Shown: positions 49,229 through 60,569 of the stretch, in pieces
Layout: each line of letters starts with the position of its first letter
Position numbering within the stretch: position 1 is the first letter of the stretch
Origin: Tremella fuciformis
Lineage: Eukaryota > Basidiomycota > Tremellomycetes > Tremellales > Tremellaceae
Assembly: GCA_032768795.1 (NCBI GenBank)
Contig: CP136494.1
Span: forward strand, 806,001-870,000
DNA length: 64,000 nucleotides
Reading direction: 5' to 3'
Notes under the pieces: generated by a model
What the model saw: only the letters and a program-made list of their open reading frames with translations
What the model was told of the DNA's origin: nothing
Database searches by the model: none
Made by a program: the position numbers and the translations under genes

Positions 49229-49629
49229 GACCAGCGGGGTGGTTCGACGGGGACAAGGAGGCCGTGCGGGAAAAAAGCTGATGCGTGAGCGGCGGCGAGT
49301 ATGGGTTGGTGATGGAGGGACGGTCAGAGCATGTCGACTCACGGCTACACCGATGCGGCCCCTGCACCCTGGCCGTTTCGTAGATGGTGCTGCTCGTCGA
49401 AAGGAATGCAATGGGGAGATGGACGATAGAGAAGTCTCTGCCAGCTACGAGAAGTCGAGTGCGGAGATTTGCTTCCTCAGGTCGTGGCAACCGGCAGGCA
49501 GGCAAGTTGCACACCCGCATCTTCTCAAAGCAATCGTCGTCATCATCATAAGATCGAGCTGTATGCATGTGTATGAGTGTACAACATATCGGACTGAGAC
49601 CTCGAACCGGTCAAAAACTGATGGATGCT
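49229..49629 (-). promoter_or_regulatory. Promoter of the Cys-cluster gene / 3' region of nitronate monooxygenase
   Basis: 401 bp. The minus-strand frame is open up to 49411 without ATG, so a leader or unseen exon may lie there. A GATGATGATGAC-type run (49540-49552) is present. Nothing else. Confidence 0.35.
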
Positions 49630-51178
<1,549 letters not shown>

Positions 51179-51407
51179 GATCTGTGTACGTGTGCACGAC
51201 AGGCGGTCGCGGGACAGGCCGAGTGAATGCTGCCTATGCACTTCAAGCTGTAGTATATATGTTGATGTCAAACGCCAAAGACAGAGGAAGAAGCATTTAG
51301 ACCGGCTATCTGGCTGGAGTCCAGGCCGGTTTCGAGCATCACGTCAATCTCGGACTGGAAATAACTTATGTTGCCTCGAACGCAAAGCTGGAAGAACGGA
51401 TGCATGC

Positions 51408-52611
51408 TCATGGAGGAGGGTCTCCCCCGACCCAGCCGGCAAACCACCTCGCATACTCCTCTACCTTGCGCACCCCAGGATCGCTCCTCCCGAGCCTCAA
51501 ATCGGGCCTGAGGGCCTTGTCTTCGGGGATAATAGCCGATGTCTTTGGCAACATTGGCAGTCTGGGTCGATAGACATAATCGCTGGGGGCAGCTTGCTGT
51601 CGAGGCAGCGTACGATAGAGAACCGTCATCGACGGTCCCCTGGCCGGCATCGGTGATAACACGAAGTGGGCGGGATCTTTGCTCGTCGACGGCCGCCATT
51701 CGGCATCTGACGTTAGTCTGCCGATCCTGATGAGGCACAGGCTAGGACACACTGCCGAGCAAGACGACGTCGCCTCGTCGCACCTTGTCCGGCCCCCAAT
51801 CCCGTGCACAAGTCTCCCAGAGCTTGACTCCACAGCTGCCGGGTTCGCCGCCAGCCCCAGACGGTGCAGTGACCTTCCAGCTGCCCACCCACAGAGTGCC
51901 CTCCTTGCCTCTCGCTTTTTCCTCCTTTCTTGACCGTAGAGCCGGCGCGTCGACGGCCATCACACAGACGATGATATCGACAGACTGCCTGTCCACACTC
52001 TTCCCCTTTCGGGTTCGCCCGTCGGTCTCCAGGAGGGAGGCGAGAGATGACAAGCGTTGTAGCGGGATCGACCATCTGGGCAAGTTGTACAATGAATCGT
52101 TTCCGACCGCAGTCAGCGGTAGCTGTGATGGCATGGACGTCGTGGTGTTCAGAGAGAGGTATGACTCGGAATCATCCATACGGGGAAGAGCGCTCGAGAT
52201 GGGATCTGCCGGTCAGCCGCGTCTCTGATCCTGTGCGTAAGACGGACGAGCATTACGGCTGAGTCTGCTGGACCGCCGCCGGGAGCTTTGTGCAGACTCT
52301 TGTGATTGCGATTGAGATTCTTCGGAGTCTACCAGGCTCGGCTTGCGCTTCTTAGGCCGCTGGGCGTGATCGGCGCTGCCTGGCAGACTAGCTACAGGTA
52401 TCTCGACAAGGGCCGCCTGTTCTGGCAACGGAATCTCTCCTTGTGGTGTGAGCGCCTTGCTCAATCTAGCCTGCGTTGATTGTGAGGAGTTTTCCTGCTG
52501 AGGCGCTGACAGAAGGGTGATGGAGATTTCATTGGCGGCTGAGCCTGTCTCCCGTAGAGGCAGCGCGGGCAGTGACTGTGGTGGCAGAAAGACATGGTAG
52601 CTGACCGACAT
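51408..52611 (-). CDS. OB-fold-like protein of unknown function (possible shieldin SHLD2-like OB domain)
   Basis: Start MSVSYHVFLPPQSLPALP at 52611. The N-terminal half is Ser/Gln-rich with a basic patch RPKKRKPSL and SSRRRSSRLSRNA. After an intron (donor GTCCGT, about 52250-52206) comes a compact region: LYNLPRWSIPLQRLSSLASL, VDIIVCVMAVDAPALRSRKE, TLWVGSWKVTAPSG, GSCGVKLWETCARDWGPDKV, RRGDVVLLGNAEWRPSTSKD, then MTVLYRTLPRQQAAPSDYVY and DLRLGRSDPGVRKVEEYARW. The pattern of strand-VxxV-strand, WVG..V, KLWE and V(R)RGDVVLL is what a nucleic-acid-binding OB fold looks like. I recall similar basidiomycete proteins labelled with the first OB fold of shieldin subunit 2, but cannot check this. The introns inside are supported by frame (A|GTGTGT...GTCAG|AT near 51753-51708). 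Stop 51408. Confidence 0.7.
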
Positions 52612-53079
52612 GGTATGAATTCAAGCATAGTCTGTTGCGCGCCGAATACGCCAAACGGACGAGTCGGGGTGCCTGAATCTCGGCATTGAGGAATTTCCCT
52701 TTCGGGCCACTTGTCCCCTACCCAAGAGAGATCTGCAGCACCGCCAAGTAGCGATGCATTCAACACGAGTGACAACACAGCCGAGGCCTCTCGCTTCTTG
52801 ACCGTCCCATCGACCACGACGACGACGGCGTGGTGACACATCTTGAACCGAGGGGGGGGAAGGAATAGGAAGCGTACGGATATAAGCAAACAAGACATAA
52901 CGTCAAGGTGTCTTTTCTTCACTCCGAGTCTCACACCCTGGCGCCTCGATCGCAAGTGATCGACACCACTCTCTCCGATCGCTCCGCTTTCTTTCCTAAC
53001 CCCCACTCGTTGCTGTAGACTAGTAGGTGCTGCCGGCTCTGTCCCTCCGAGCCCGCAGGTATAGCCAAGGGATTGGAGA
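52612..53079. promoter_or_regulatory. Divergent intergenic region OB-fold gene / WC-2 gene, with a possible upstream ORF
   Basis: 468 bp. On the minus strand an ATG at 52841 opens a frame (MCHHAVVVVVDGTVKKREAS) that runs to 52461, overlapping the OB-fold start in another frame. It could be an upstream ORF or a misread exon. Contains a run of eight G at 52852-52859. No light-responsive element recognised. Confidence 0.35.
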
Positions 53080-54903
53080 ATGGTCATGGCGACCTTGCCC
53101 ATGAAAAGGGTCAGGTCATCCGACTCGACTCCCTCATCGACGTCGACCACCGGGGCGGTGCCGGTGAGTACCATGGCATCCTTTGGACACGAACATGAAA
53201 CCCAAATGCAGACTGACTCGCTAGAGAGTCGGCGGCGTGCGATGCTATTGGGCTCTGGTCAGGCCGAGGTTTCCCTCGCTGCCAGGGAGCAAACTCGAGC
53301 TGGTCTTTGTTCATCCCGACCCCGTGCTGGCTGTCCACTTGGCGCGGCAAAAGATGAGCTTGATGGGCAGAGGCGTCATCGAGTTTATACATCCGGCAGA
53401 AAGAGAGCGTGCGTGTACCCATCCTAGACTCTCATCACAGGCACTGGGCTCAGATTCAGAGGCGCGGAACGACCTTCGGGGGGCCATCTCAGTGGACGAC
53501 CTGCAAGGGAGCGTGACGAGGTATGCACCCCGCTGGACCAGGCCTGCCTTCATGCTGAAGAACAGGGTTCGCTTCGCGCGTCTATCTCGGATACGGACCA
53601 TACTCGGATGTCGTCCAGAGGAAAATGACTTTCCGTATGACGCAGCCACCTTTGTGGAGGACGACGAGTATCTGGTCTTGGACCTGGTACTGAACTGGGT
53701 AGGTCGTCTCATGCGGTAGTGAGGTTACGCTGACCACCTCTCAGGCCGCGGACGGTCTCCTCCTCGCATTCTTCCATGCAATCAGAGATAAGGATACGGC
53801 GGCCAACAACGACCCCGCTAGAAGCCGAGAGGAATGGTCAAATTTCTGCGGAACAGCTCACATGCCAGAAGAGGTTTGTGGGATCATACCGCCGTCGGGC
53901 GACGTTGACAAGCAGCAAATCGAAGCTCTTCACGCAGACATCCTGCACAACATCCCCATTCCCCCTCAAGATGGCCTCCCTCCCCGTCGCGTCTTCCAAC
54001 TGTACACGCTTCCCGAATCGGGCCGACCCGCTCAGCTCGTCTTCACATGGCCGGCATCAAGGACGGGGCCTTCGCCTCGCTACGATGGCACATATGATGC
54101 CGAGGAGTATACAAATCTCATGGAGGGTGTCGACATGGATCCCGCACGCCTCCCATTCGGCAACGAGGTCCGCACCAATTGCACCAGCCGCTTTGGCACC
54201 AAGCACAGCATCAACAAGGACGGTCTGCTCCGCCACGTGCACAGCGTTTGGATTCCTTATGGCTCCCTCATCTTCGCTTGCTTTCAGACGACATATGTGA
54301 CTCACGCCGATAGCCCATCGATCGCGGTGCAACCGGCCCCTCATGACTGGGTAACGCCCCCACTGCCCCCTCGATCCCAGGACCGTCCGGCAGAGCGGTA
54401 CGAAGAACTATACCAGACGCCCCAGTCACATCATTCCTCCCATATAGGCTCCTCCTCTGCGAGCTTCTCCAACCATCACGCCTCGGGCCCCTCACATCAG
54501 ACACCGGTACAGTTTCATCAAGGCTACCCTTCACCTGGCATTCCCTATGGGGAACATTACACCCCAAACCACTCAACGTCGAGCACGGTGCCAGCCAACA
54601 GCTCAATCTCGCCCGATCAGGTGGATCAACATGGCGCGAGTAACGGTGCAGGCGGGTCTGGACGGCCCATGGTGAAGCCGCCGGGCGAGATTGAACAGTG
54701 TGGGATGTGCGGGACTAAGGAATCGCCTGAGTGGAGGCGAAGCGAGAGTGGTATCAAGGACTTGTGCAACGCGTGAGTCAAAGATAGAGCTTGGCTGTGC
54801 CCCGTGCGGTCAGGACTGATCTTTCAGCTGCGGCCTCAAACTGGCGAGACAGATTGCCAAGCGTGAAGGCCGACAAAAGCCACGAAAAAAGGCCAAGACT
54901 TGA
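53080..54903 (+). CDS. WC2: White collar 2-type PAS/GATA zinc-finger regulator
   Basis: DNA-binding partner of the blue-light receptor WC-1 (BWC2 in Cryptococcus). Order: short Ser/Thr N-terminus from MVMATLPMKRVRSSD, a PAS domain (YWALVRPRFPSLPGSKLELV, FVHPDPVLAVHLARQKMSL, GRGVIEFIHPAERE, YDAATFVEDDEYLVLDLVLN), a conserved middle (EEVCGIIPPSGDVDKQQIEA, GLLRHVHSVWIPYGSLIFAC), a Pro/Ser/His-rich linker, and a GATA finger CGMCGTKESPEWRRSESGIK...CNACGLKLARQIAKREG with a basic tail to the stop at 54903. The finger is split by the intron GTGAGT...TTTCAG between the two halves of its last Cys pair. Another intron (CCG|GTGAGT...GACTCGCTAG|AGA, about 53164-53224) joins the start exon to PAS. Start chosen as first ATG; an earlier exon is possible. 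Confidence 0.92.
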
Positions 54904-55748
54904 GCTTCTTGGTCCTGGTCTTGGTGTGATCCTTTGGGGGAGATTTGGTTGTACTCTTATGTTTGCATCGACCGTCCTCGTGCGGACCATACATAGCATC
55001 TTCATGTCAACACGTAGCGCATCCATCTCTCCATGTGTCGTTAGCGCAGTCAAGGGATTTCCTCTCGTTCCCGTCTTTGTTTCGTCATTGAAACATCGAT
55101 ACGAGAAGCTACCAGTCTCAGCAAGTCCACGCCCTGCGGTGTGCGCAGCTGTTCGTGGGAAGGGCAGCGGGTTGCATCCGGATTATCTTGGGAGCCGGCT
55201 GCGCCTCCAACCTTGCCTCTCTGCTGTACTGACATGTCCATTGGGAGCATATCGACATTGATTTTCAGGGAACAATGTGCCTCGACCAGAAGAGACGCGC
55301 CTGCCTTTGTCGGCGTCACGTCACTTTCACCCTCACCAATGAAGAGCGACGCGGTCTAGCCTAGGACTCATAATGCATTGCATGTTGCATGTGTTTACCT
55401 CGTCTCTGTCTCGCCGTCATACACTCATTTAATCGCTGTTTCTCGTCTTGTCTCGCCCGACCTGCTCGTCGGTGAAACACGGGGTCTGAAGTGGCAGGAC
55501 CGCTCAGCCTTGCGACTGTTTGCTCTGTGCCCACCTGCCGACTTGCCGGATCGGACGCGCCGAAGAAAAGGCAAGCAGCCCTCTGCGGGTCAGCACGAGG
55601 AGCACGGTCGAGCGACAACAAGCACAACACCAGCAACAGCCATCAACAACGTCACGCTCTTTACTCGACACGCACACTCGTTTAACCCCTTCCCCTCTGC
55701 GCAACGCCAGTCTCTGTCCCGGCTTTGCTCTGCCTCGCGTCCTACGCC
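54904..55748. other. WC-2 3' region and promoter of the Ser/Pro-rich ORF
   Basis: 845 bp, the longest same-strand gap in the central region. Small open frames only. CT-rich and AACAACA-type stretches (about 55610-55650) look like a long leader of the next gene. Confidence 0.4.
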
Positions 55749-57938
55749 ATGTCCGGCATGTTCTCTTCGTGGAGGCGAAAGCAGGCCCACGTCGAGCCAC
55801 GCCCCTCGTCCATTCTCACGCCTGCGGCGCCGCCACGACCGATCCTCAAGACCTCTGTCACGGACTCTGGCGGTCCCTCGATTCGCTTCGCGCCCAATAT
55901 CGCCTCGGCCGGCGGAGCTTCGCCTTCGCCTACTTCGTCCACCTTCTCCTACGACTCGAGTGCGACCCCTCGGCACGCGATCAGAGCCTCCTCGTCTTCT
56001 CCGCCCAACGCAGGCGGGCCCTCTCGCCCGATGTCCATCGCCTCCAAGCTCGCGGCGAAATCCTCGAGGCCCCATTCGCCATCCACCACCTCCTTCGGCC
56101 AGCGCACGCGATGCGAGTCTGCGCCCGCCGCCTCGCCCATCGCGCGGCCGCGGACGATGGGTTCGCGTCCCAACTCGGTCGTCTCCGCACGCACAATCAC
56201 CGCGGTCCCTTCTGCCCCGGTGGCAGAGAGCGCCGATGCCATGTGCACACCGCCCCTCCCTCCCGTGATGCACATCACCACGCCGCCCATGGCGTACGTG
56301 TCGTCGATGCAGACACGCGCGCCGCCCCCGCCTTCGCCTTACCGCCCGACGCACGAGAGGCAGCGCAGTCTCACGCGCAAGATGCCGCAGCAGTTGCCGA
56401 AGATGAACGAGCTCGCGCCTCGTCCGCCGAGGCACTCTTCGCTCTTTGCGCCGCTGGACCATAACCTCGAGCTGGACTATGACAAGCGAGGGTCCGTGCA
56501 TACGATCCGGAACGTGCCTGTGCTCAATGTCATCCCTGCCACGCCGCAAGAGGCCGGCGACGAGTTTGATGGCGCATGGGCGGGCCCGCGGGAAGCGGGC
56601 GTGGAAAAGCGGGTCGTCGGACCTGTCGTCGGCCTCGGCATGCTGGGCGAGGCGGTATCGCTTGGAGGAGACGCAATGGAGGAAGTCCCGCTGGATCCCG
56701 CTGTCAGTGGCATCCCCAGCATAGAGGTCGACTTGGACTTCTCGCCCTTCCGGCCAGATGTGGCGCTTCCTACGGTTTCTGAGCACCCTGGCGATACTTT
56801 GTCCACGCACACACCCATGGACGTGGATATGGAGGACGAAGACATTGAGAAGACACCTCTGGCTCGACCTCGACCTCCCCTCGCGGAATTGAGACGGCCT
56901 TCCTCCATCTACGCAGCACACGAAGCAGCGACTGCTGCTCTAGCATCCTCGTCGTCGGCTGGACCGGTCGGCCCCCTGCCTCCCTCGCCCCCTTTTGACT
57001 CGTACGCCTCGCTTCCATCGCTAGAATCGGCGCATACAGACAACACCATGCCGTCGTCGGAATCCGAGTTCTCGCTTCGGCGGTCAGCATCGTCCACCTC
57101 TATGAATTCGATGGACGTCGAGCACGACTTGGGAAGCATGCTCGCCTCGCTATCGGCCCACTCAAACATCTCGGACATTCAGCTGCCGCAACTGACGTCT
57201 GCCCAGGCAAAGCCTCTGCCCACCCTTCCGGATCAAGACTCTTTGCATGGCGGTTTCGCGTCATACAACCCAGGTCTTGGTCTCGGCTTGAGCCTACCAG
57301 ATCCCCCAACCATCACAGCACCTCTATCACCTCGTCGCAAGGACCGGCCGGAGCCGCTTGACTTGACGAGATCAAAGCGCAACTCATTCCAACAGGAGAT
57401 CACGACTGCCCCTGCGCAGCTGAACGCACGACCCATGCCGCCGCAAGTGCAGCAGGTGCAGTACCGATATGGTCCCTCTGGACCTGCTCAAGTCGTCGTC
57501 ACACAGCCGAGCAAGCCATCGAACGGGGATATCAGCGGGTACGGCCGCCGTTCCTCCTTTTACAACGACGGCAGTCACGCCGTGCCTCGATCGCGCATGT
57601 CCATGTGCATGTTTGCTCAGCCCTCCTCGTCGTCAACAACATCGACCGCGAGCTCCACACTCGCCTCTGAGACCGAGTTCTACCGGGACGACGATGACAT
57701 CTACAAGCGAGGCATGGGCTACTCGAGGACGTCGAGGGACAGTCGTAGCAGTGTTGCCGGCAGCGTGATGAGCGTGGCCAGTCTCGGGAGCGTCGGCAGC
57801 GATGGGAGTGACGATGACCTGCATACGGCCAGTATAGGCGTCGTCAGTGTCGGTCTCGGAGTGGTCAGTCCAGTCGTGCTGGGCAGTCAGAGGTTTGCGG
57901 TGGAGGAAGTTTTAGACGAAGTGGGCGTCGCATTGTAA
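55749..57938 (+). CDS. Intronless Ser/Pro-rich disordered protein of unknown function
   Basis: One open frame of 729 residues from MSGMFSSWRRKQAHVEPRPS to the stop at 57938, with no intron, while nearly all neighbours have many. Very rich in Ser, Pro, Thr and Ala, so mostly disordered. Order-prone parts: PRPILKTSVTDSGGPSIRFA near the N-terminus (ILKTxxT...SIRFA, like short phosphatase or 14-3-3 docking motifs, unproven), HSSLFAPL..HNLELDYDKR, VHTIRNVPVLNVIPATPQEA, VDLDFSPFRPDVALP and DVEHDLGSMLASLSAHSNIS. C-terminal SSVAGSVMSVASLGSVGSDG then EEVLDEVGVAL. The antisense frame is open for 443 codons, an effect of GC-rich codons; the start context and codon bias favour plus. Function unknown. Confidence 0.72.
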   Translation: MSGMFSSWRRKQAHVEPRPSSILTPAAPPRPILKTSVTDSGGPSIRFAPNIASAGGASPSPTSSTFSYDSSATPRHAIRASSSSPPNAGGPSRPMSIASKLAAKSSRPHSPSTTSFGQRTRCESAPAASPIARPRTMGSRPNSVVSARTITAVPSAPVAESADAMCTPPLPPVMHITTPPMAYVSSMQTRAPPPPSPYRPTHERQRSLTRKMPQQLPKMNELAPRPPRHSSLFAPLDHNLELDYDKRGSVHTIRNVPVLNVIPATPQEAGDEFDGAWAGPREAGVEKRVVGPVVGLGMLGEAVSLGGDAMEEVPLDPAVSGIPSIEVDLDFSPFRPDVALPTVSEHPGDTLSTHTPMDVDMEDEDIEKTPLARPRPPLAELRRPSSIYAAHEAATAALASSSSAGPVGPLPPSPPFDSYASLPSLESAHTDNTMPSSESEFSLRRSASSTSMNSMDVEHDLGSMLASLSAHSNISDIQLPQLTSAQAKPLPTLPDQDSLHGGFASYNPGLGLGLSLPDPPTITAPLSPRRKDRPEPLDLTRSKRNSFQQEITTAPAQLNARPMPPQVQQVQYRYGPSGPAQVVVTQPSKPSNGDISGYGRRSSFYNDGSHAVPRSRMSMCMFAQPSSSSTTSTASSTLASETEFYRDDDDIYKRGMGYSRTSRDSRSSVAGSVMSVASLGSVGSDGSDDDLHTASIGVVSVGLGVVSPVVLGSQRFAVEEVLDEVGVAL

Positions 57939-58409
57939 CTTATATTTCACCAGCATTTAGGATAACCATCATCACAAGGACAATGTCATTGCCGAGATTC
58001 TGTTCATCGCACTTCTGCTTTCCGATCATTTGCGCGTCGTCACGACGAGACCCTCTGCCTTGCCCTTTGTCGGCACCTCATCAAAGGGGCCGACCTTGAA
58101 AAGCGATCAAGGGTGCCGTGCGCGTCTGCGTCCCGTGCCTTCATCATCCTGTACCCCTGTTCTTGAAGAACCCGACACCTATGACAAGGAACGAGATGAG
58201 GCGCTTGCTCTGGATCTATACATACATCCGCAAAAAATCCACTGTTACTAATGACGACTCCTCAGAAGAGCTACATCATATAACTCCCTCGGCGCCAAGC
58301 GTATGTGTGGCGACAGTCAACCAAGACATGACCGCACCTGTTCCTTGGTCTCTCGAGAAGCGAGTTCTGAAGTCGACACGGTTGCCCGAAAATGATGCAA
58401 CCAACCCCG
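57939..58409. other. Convergent intergenic region
   Basis: 471 bp between the Ser/Pro ORF stop and the 3' end of family member A. If the GTAAGA at 58424 is used as a donor, the last exon of A could lie within 58250-58365. Otherwise nothing seen. Confidence 0.35.
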
Positions 58410-59205
58410 TCATGTCGGACCTCTTACCTTACGGACCACTGCCAAGATCTCCTCGTCCGAAACATTGATGTGTATGTGGTGAGCATCGCCCGCTGGCATC
58501 GCCAACAAGGTGTTTGGGACAGCTCCGAATGTCGCGTTGGAGAAAGCGTAGTGAAAATAGCTGGCCGCGATCCCGCACGCTACAGACTCGGGCAAAAACC
58601 GCTCTTCCGACGCTTCCGAGACGATGTCGAAGGATGGCTCGTGGTCGGTGTCGACTGCGGTCACAAATCCGATCCAGCAGCGATCGAAGTATTCGCCTTG
58701 TTTAAGGCGTCCAGCCACCATTGACTCCAGGCTTTCACTCTGGCGTATAATTCTCAAGGAATACTTCTGCGAGTCGGTATCTTCGTCATCACGACCACGA
58801 GCTGTATGGTACTCTCAGAGCGATGTCTCCTTCCCTCAAGCTGAAAGGTTCATCGGTCCTTGCCCACCACAGACCAGCTTGCATCTTGCGATCACCCAAA
58901 GACGAAATGCGCTCCCATGACTTGGCCGTGGAGCCGTCCGGGATGCGAAATGCAAAGTCAGGGGCTTGGTCGCCGTCGGGCACGGTCCCAGCAATCAGTC
59001 TTTCTGCCTCCCGACTGGCGGCATCAAGAAGGTCCCGCACCTCATCTTCGTCATTCAAGTCCACCTCATACAACCCGTCGGCCTCTACGATTGCCCAATC
59101 CTCAATGGGTCCCGGGAAACGGCATACTCGACCATAAAATGACCGTGTCTCCTTCTCCTCGACTGCAACCCACGGGAATCGCTGCATTGAGGTCTGATTC
59201 ACCAT
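58410..59205 (-). pseudogene. Family member A: frameshifted copy of an unrecognised paralogous family
   Basis: First part from ATG 59205 (MVNQTSMQRFPWVAVEEKET), with VDLNDEDEVRDLLDAASREA, FRIPDGSTAKSWERISSLGD and RKMQAGLWW up to REGDIALRVPYSS. The frame then meets TGA at 58791-58789. The next frame carries on with DSQKYSLRIIRQSESLESMV, AGRLKQGEYFDRCWIGFVTA, EPSFDIVSEASEERFLPESV, ACGIAASYFHYAFSNATFGA and HINVSDEEILAVVRK, stop 58410. The intact paralogue (61475-62356) reads the same region in one frame with no intron, so a one-base frameshift (about 58760-58805) is more likely than an intron; sequence error is also possible. No known domain recognised. Confidence 0.7.
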
Positions 59206-59828
59206 CCTCCTAGCAGTACACACAGGTTGCACGACTGTCCGAAGTGTCGGCAGAGAAACACAGAGAAGGAAAAGATGAGGAAGACAAGGGTCCTTGATGC
59301 GCCCCGACTCGAAGAAGACGCGCTCTTCGTGAAAGGGGCAAATTTTGGGATTTCACAAATGTATGCAAATTGTACTCTGCTGACAAGCGGATTGCCGACT
59401 CGCTCAGGACCGCTGGGAATGATAGACTTTGTGTCCTAAAGATTCGGCAAGCTTGGCCGCTATGCTGTCCCCTTCCCCTTCACGACTGCAGTCTGTATTC
59501 GCCAATGCAAGGCGTCAAGCCCTGAGCCTTTCGCGTATTTGCAAATCATTCGAAATTAGAGACCCGTGCGTCAAATGAGCAGGGAAGGTCCTTTCGGCGA
59601 AAATTGGCAATGCCCGACTGCAATGCAAATCGATGGGATCCTGACAAATGACACAAGACGCACCTTTCATCACCAGACTCTGTATTTAACTGAACCTTGA
59701 GCTGACGGAATTTTGGCTCTTCCCACAAAGCCTCTCCTCGTTACCCCACCGCCCCACGACTAAAACAAGCAAGCACCGCTTTGTGTGTGTGCTGACGCAG
59801 ACTGATTACTGACTCGTACAACACCAAC
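59206..59828. promoter_or_regulatory. Divergent intergenic region between family members A and B
   Basis: 623 bp, more AT-rich than the rest. It holds three occurrences of ATGCAAAT or its near-complement (TATGCAAATTG at 59359, TATTTGCAAATC at 59535, AATGCAAATCG at 59621), which may be chance or shared control sites. Confidence 0.4.
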
Positions 59829-60569
59829 ATGTCGAATGCCACACATACTCCCAGTATCGACGCCATGACCTTCACGCTCAAAGGTCATCCGCTGCTGGAC
59901 CGGATTGAGTGGAGCGGCCAACTCGTATGTCGAGAGCTCGAAGGCGTACTGAGATCGTGCCACACGTCTGGCGGGCCACTACCGTCTTTCCTCTTGCCTG
60001 TCCTTGAGGGCGCCAGCGCAAACGCTACCATACCGCACGCGTTGACAATGCTTCAGTATTCCTGGCGGGAGAGTGGCGGGTGGGAGACGATCACTCTGCC
60101 ATTGGGTCATGAGCACCTGAAGGTCACAGTCCCCTTTACAACCAAAGTGCCTAACCTTTCCACTACGAATCAAGGTAGTGTGCTCCAAAACTCACCAACC
60201 CAGCACGAGTATCAACTGACTTACCAATATGGCGGCCCCATTGTATATTCGGTCCTCTACAAGGTTCAGCCTGGCACAGAGACATCAGGAGCTCAATCAA
60301 GTGCCGCAACCGTGACAACGCCATCTATCTTCTCAGAGCAGGATGCCCTGGCCACCGGTATTTTTGTAAGCTATGTCCACATGCTGCTCTCCAAGACCAA
60401 TCTCGGCCAAATGCCAGAGGAGTTTATCAAGGTCCCGATGTACAGTGCCTCTGTCACAGCTGCCTATCTACGGTGTTCGGAAAGTGAGCTTACAGTGGTT
60501 CTTGACGTCACCCCTCCATCGGTGGAGCAAGAAGTATCGACCGACGAAGATGAAGGATACTGCGAGTAG
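59829..60569 (+). CDS. Family member B: intact, diverged, single-exon
   Basis: 246 residues, no intron, start MSNATHTPSIDAMTFTLKGH, stop 60569. No signal peptide, membrane span or known domain. The last 60 residues align with members A and C: DALATGIFVSYVHMLLSKTN matches NLACGIAASHLHCALSKEHF; GQMPEEFIKVP matches GVVPDTLVEIP; CSESELTVVLDV matches VSEREILAVARK. The middle, MLQYSWRESGGWETITLPLG then LKVTVPF, matches MQAGWSEDGTRAEFSVETGD then ALKLSY. Similarity is low but in order along the protein. It lies head-to-head with A and tail-to-tail with C. The C-terminus is acidic (STDEDEGYCE). Function unknown. Confidence 0.7.
   Translation: MSNATHTPSIDAMTFTLKGHPLLDRIEWSGQLVCRELEGVLRSCHTSGGPLPSFLLPVLEGASANATIPHALTMLQYSWRESGGWETITLPLGHEHLKVTVPFTTKVPNLSTTNQGSVLQNSPTQHEYQLTYQYGGPIVYSVLYKVQPGTETSGAQSSAATVTTPSIFSEQDALATGIFVSYVHMLLSKTNLGQMPEEFIKVPMYSASVTAAYLRCSESELTVVLDVTPPSVEQEVSTDEDEGYCE

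Noticed and set aside
52461..53174. 237-codon minus ORF crossing the WC-2 start
   Set aside because: Its upstream half is the antisense of the first WC-2 exon and starts without a supported ATG; only the part from 52841 down is kept as a possible upstream ORF.
55590..56921. 443-codon antisense ORF over the Ser/Pro-rich gene
   Set aside because: Composition is Arg/Gly/Asp text typical of the complement of Ser/Pro-rich GC-rich codons; no domain motif; the plus frame is longer and has a good start.
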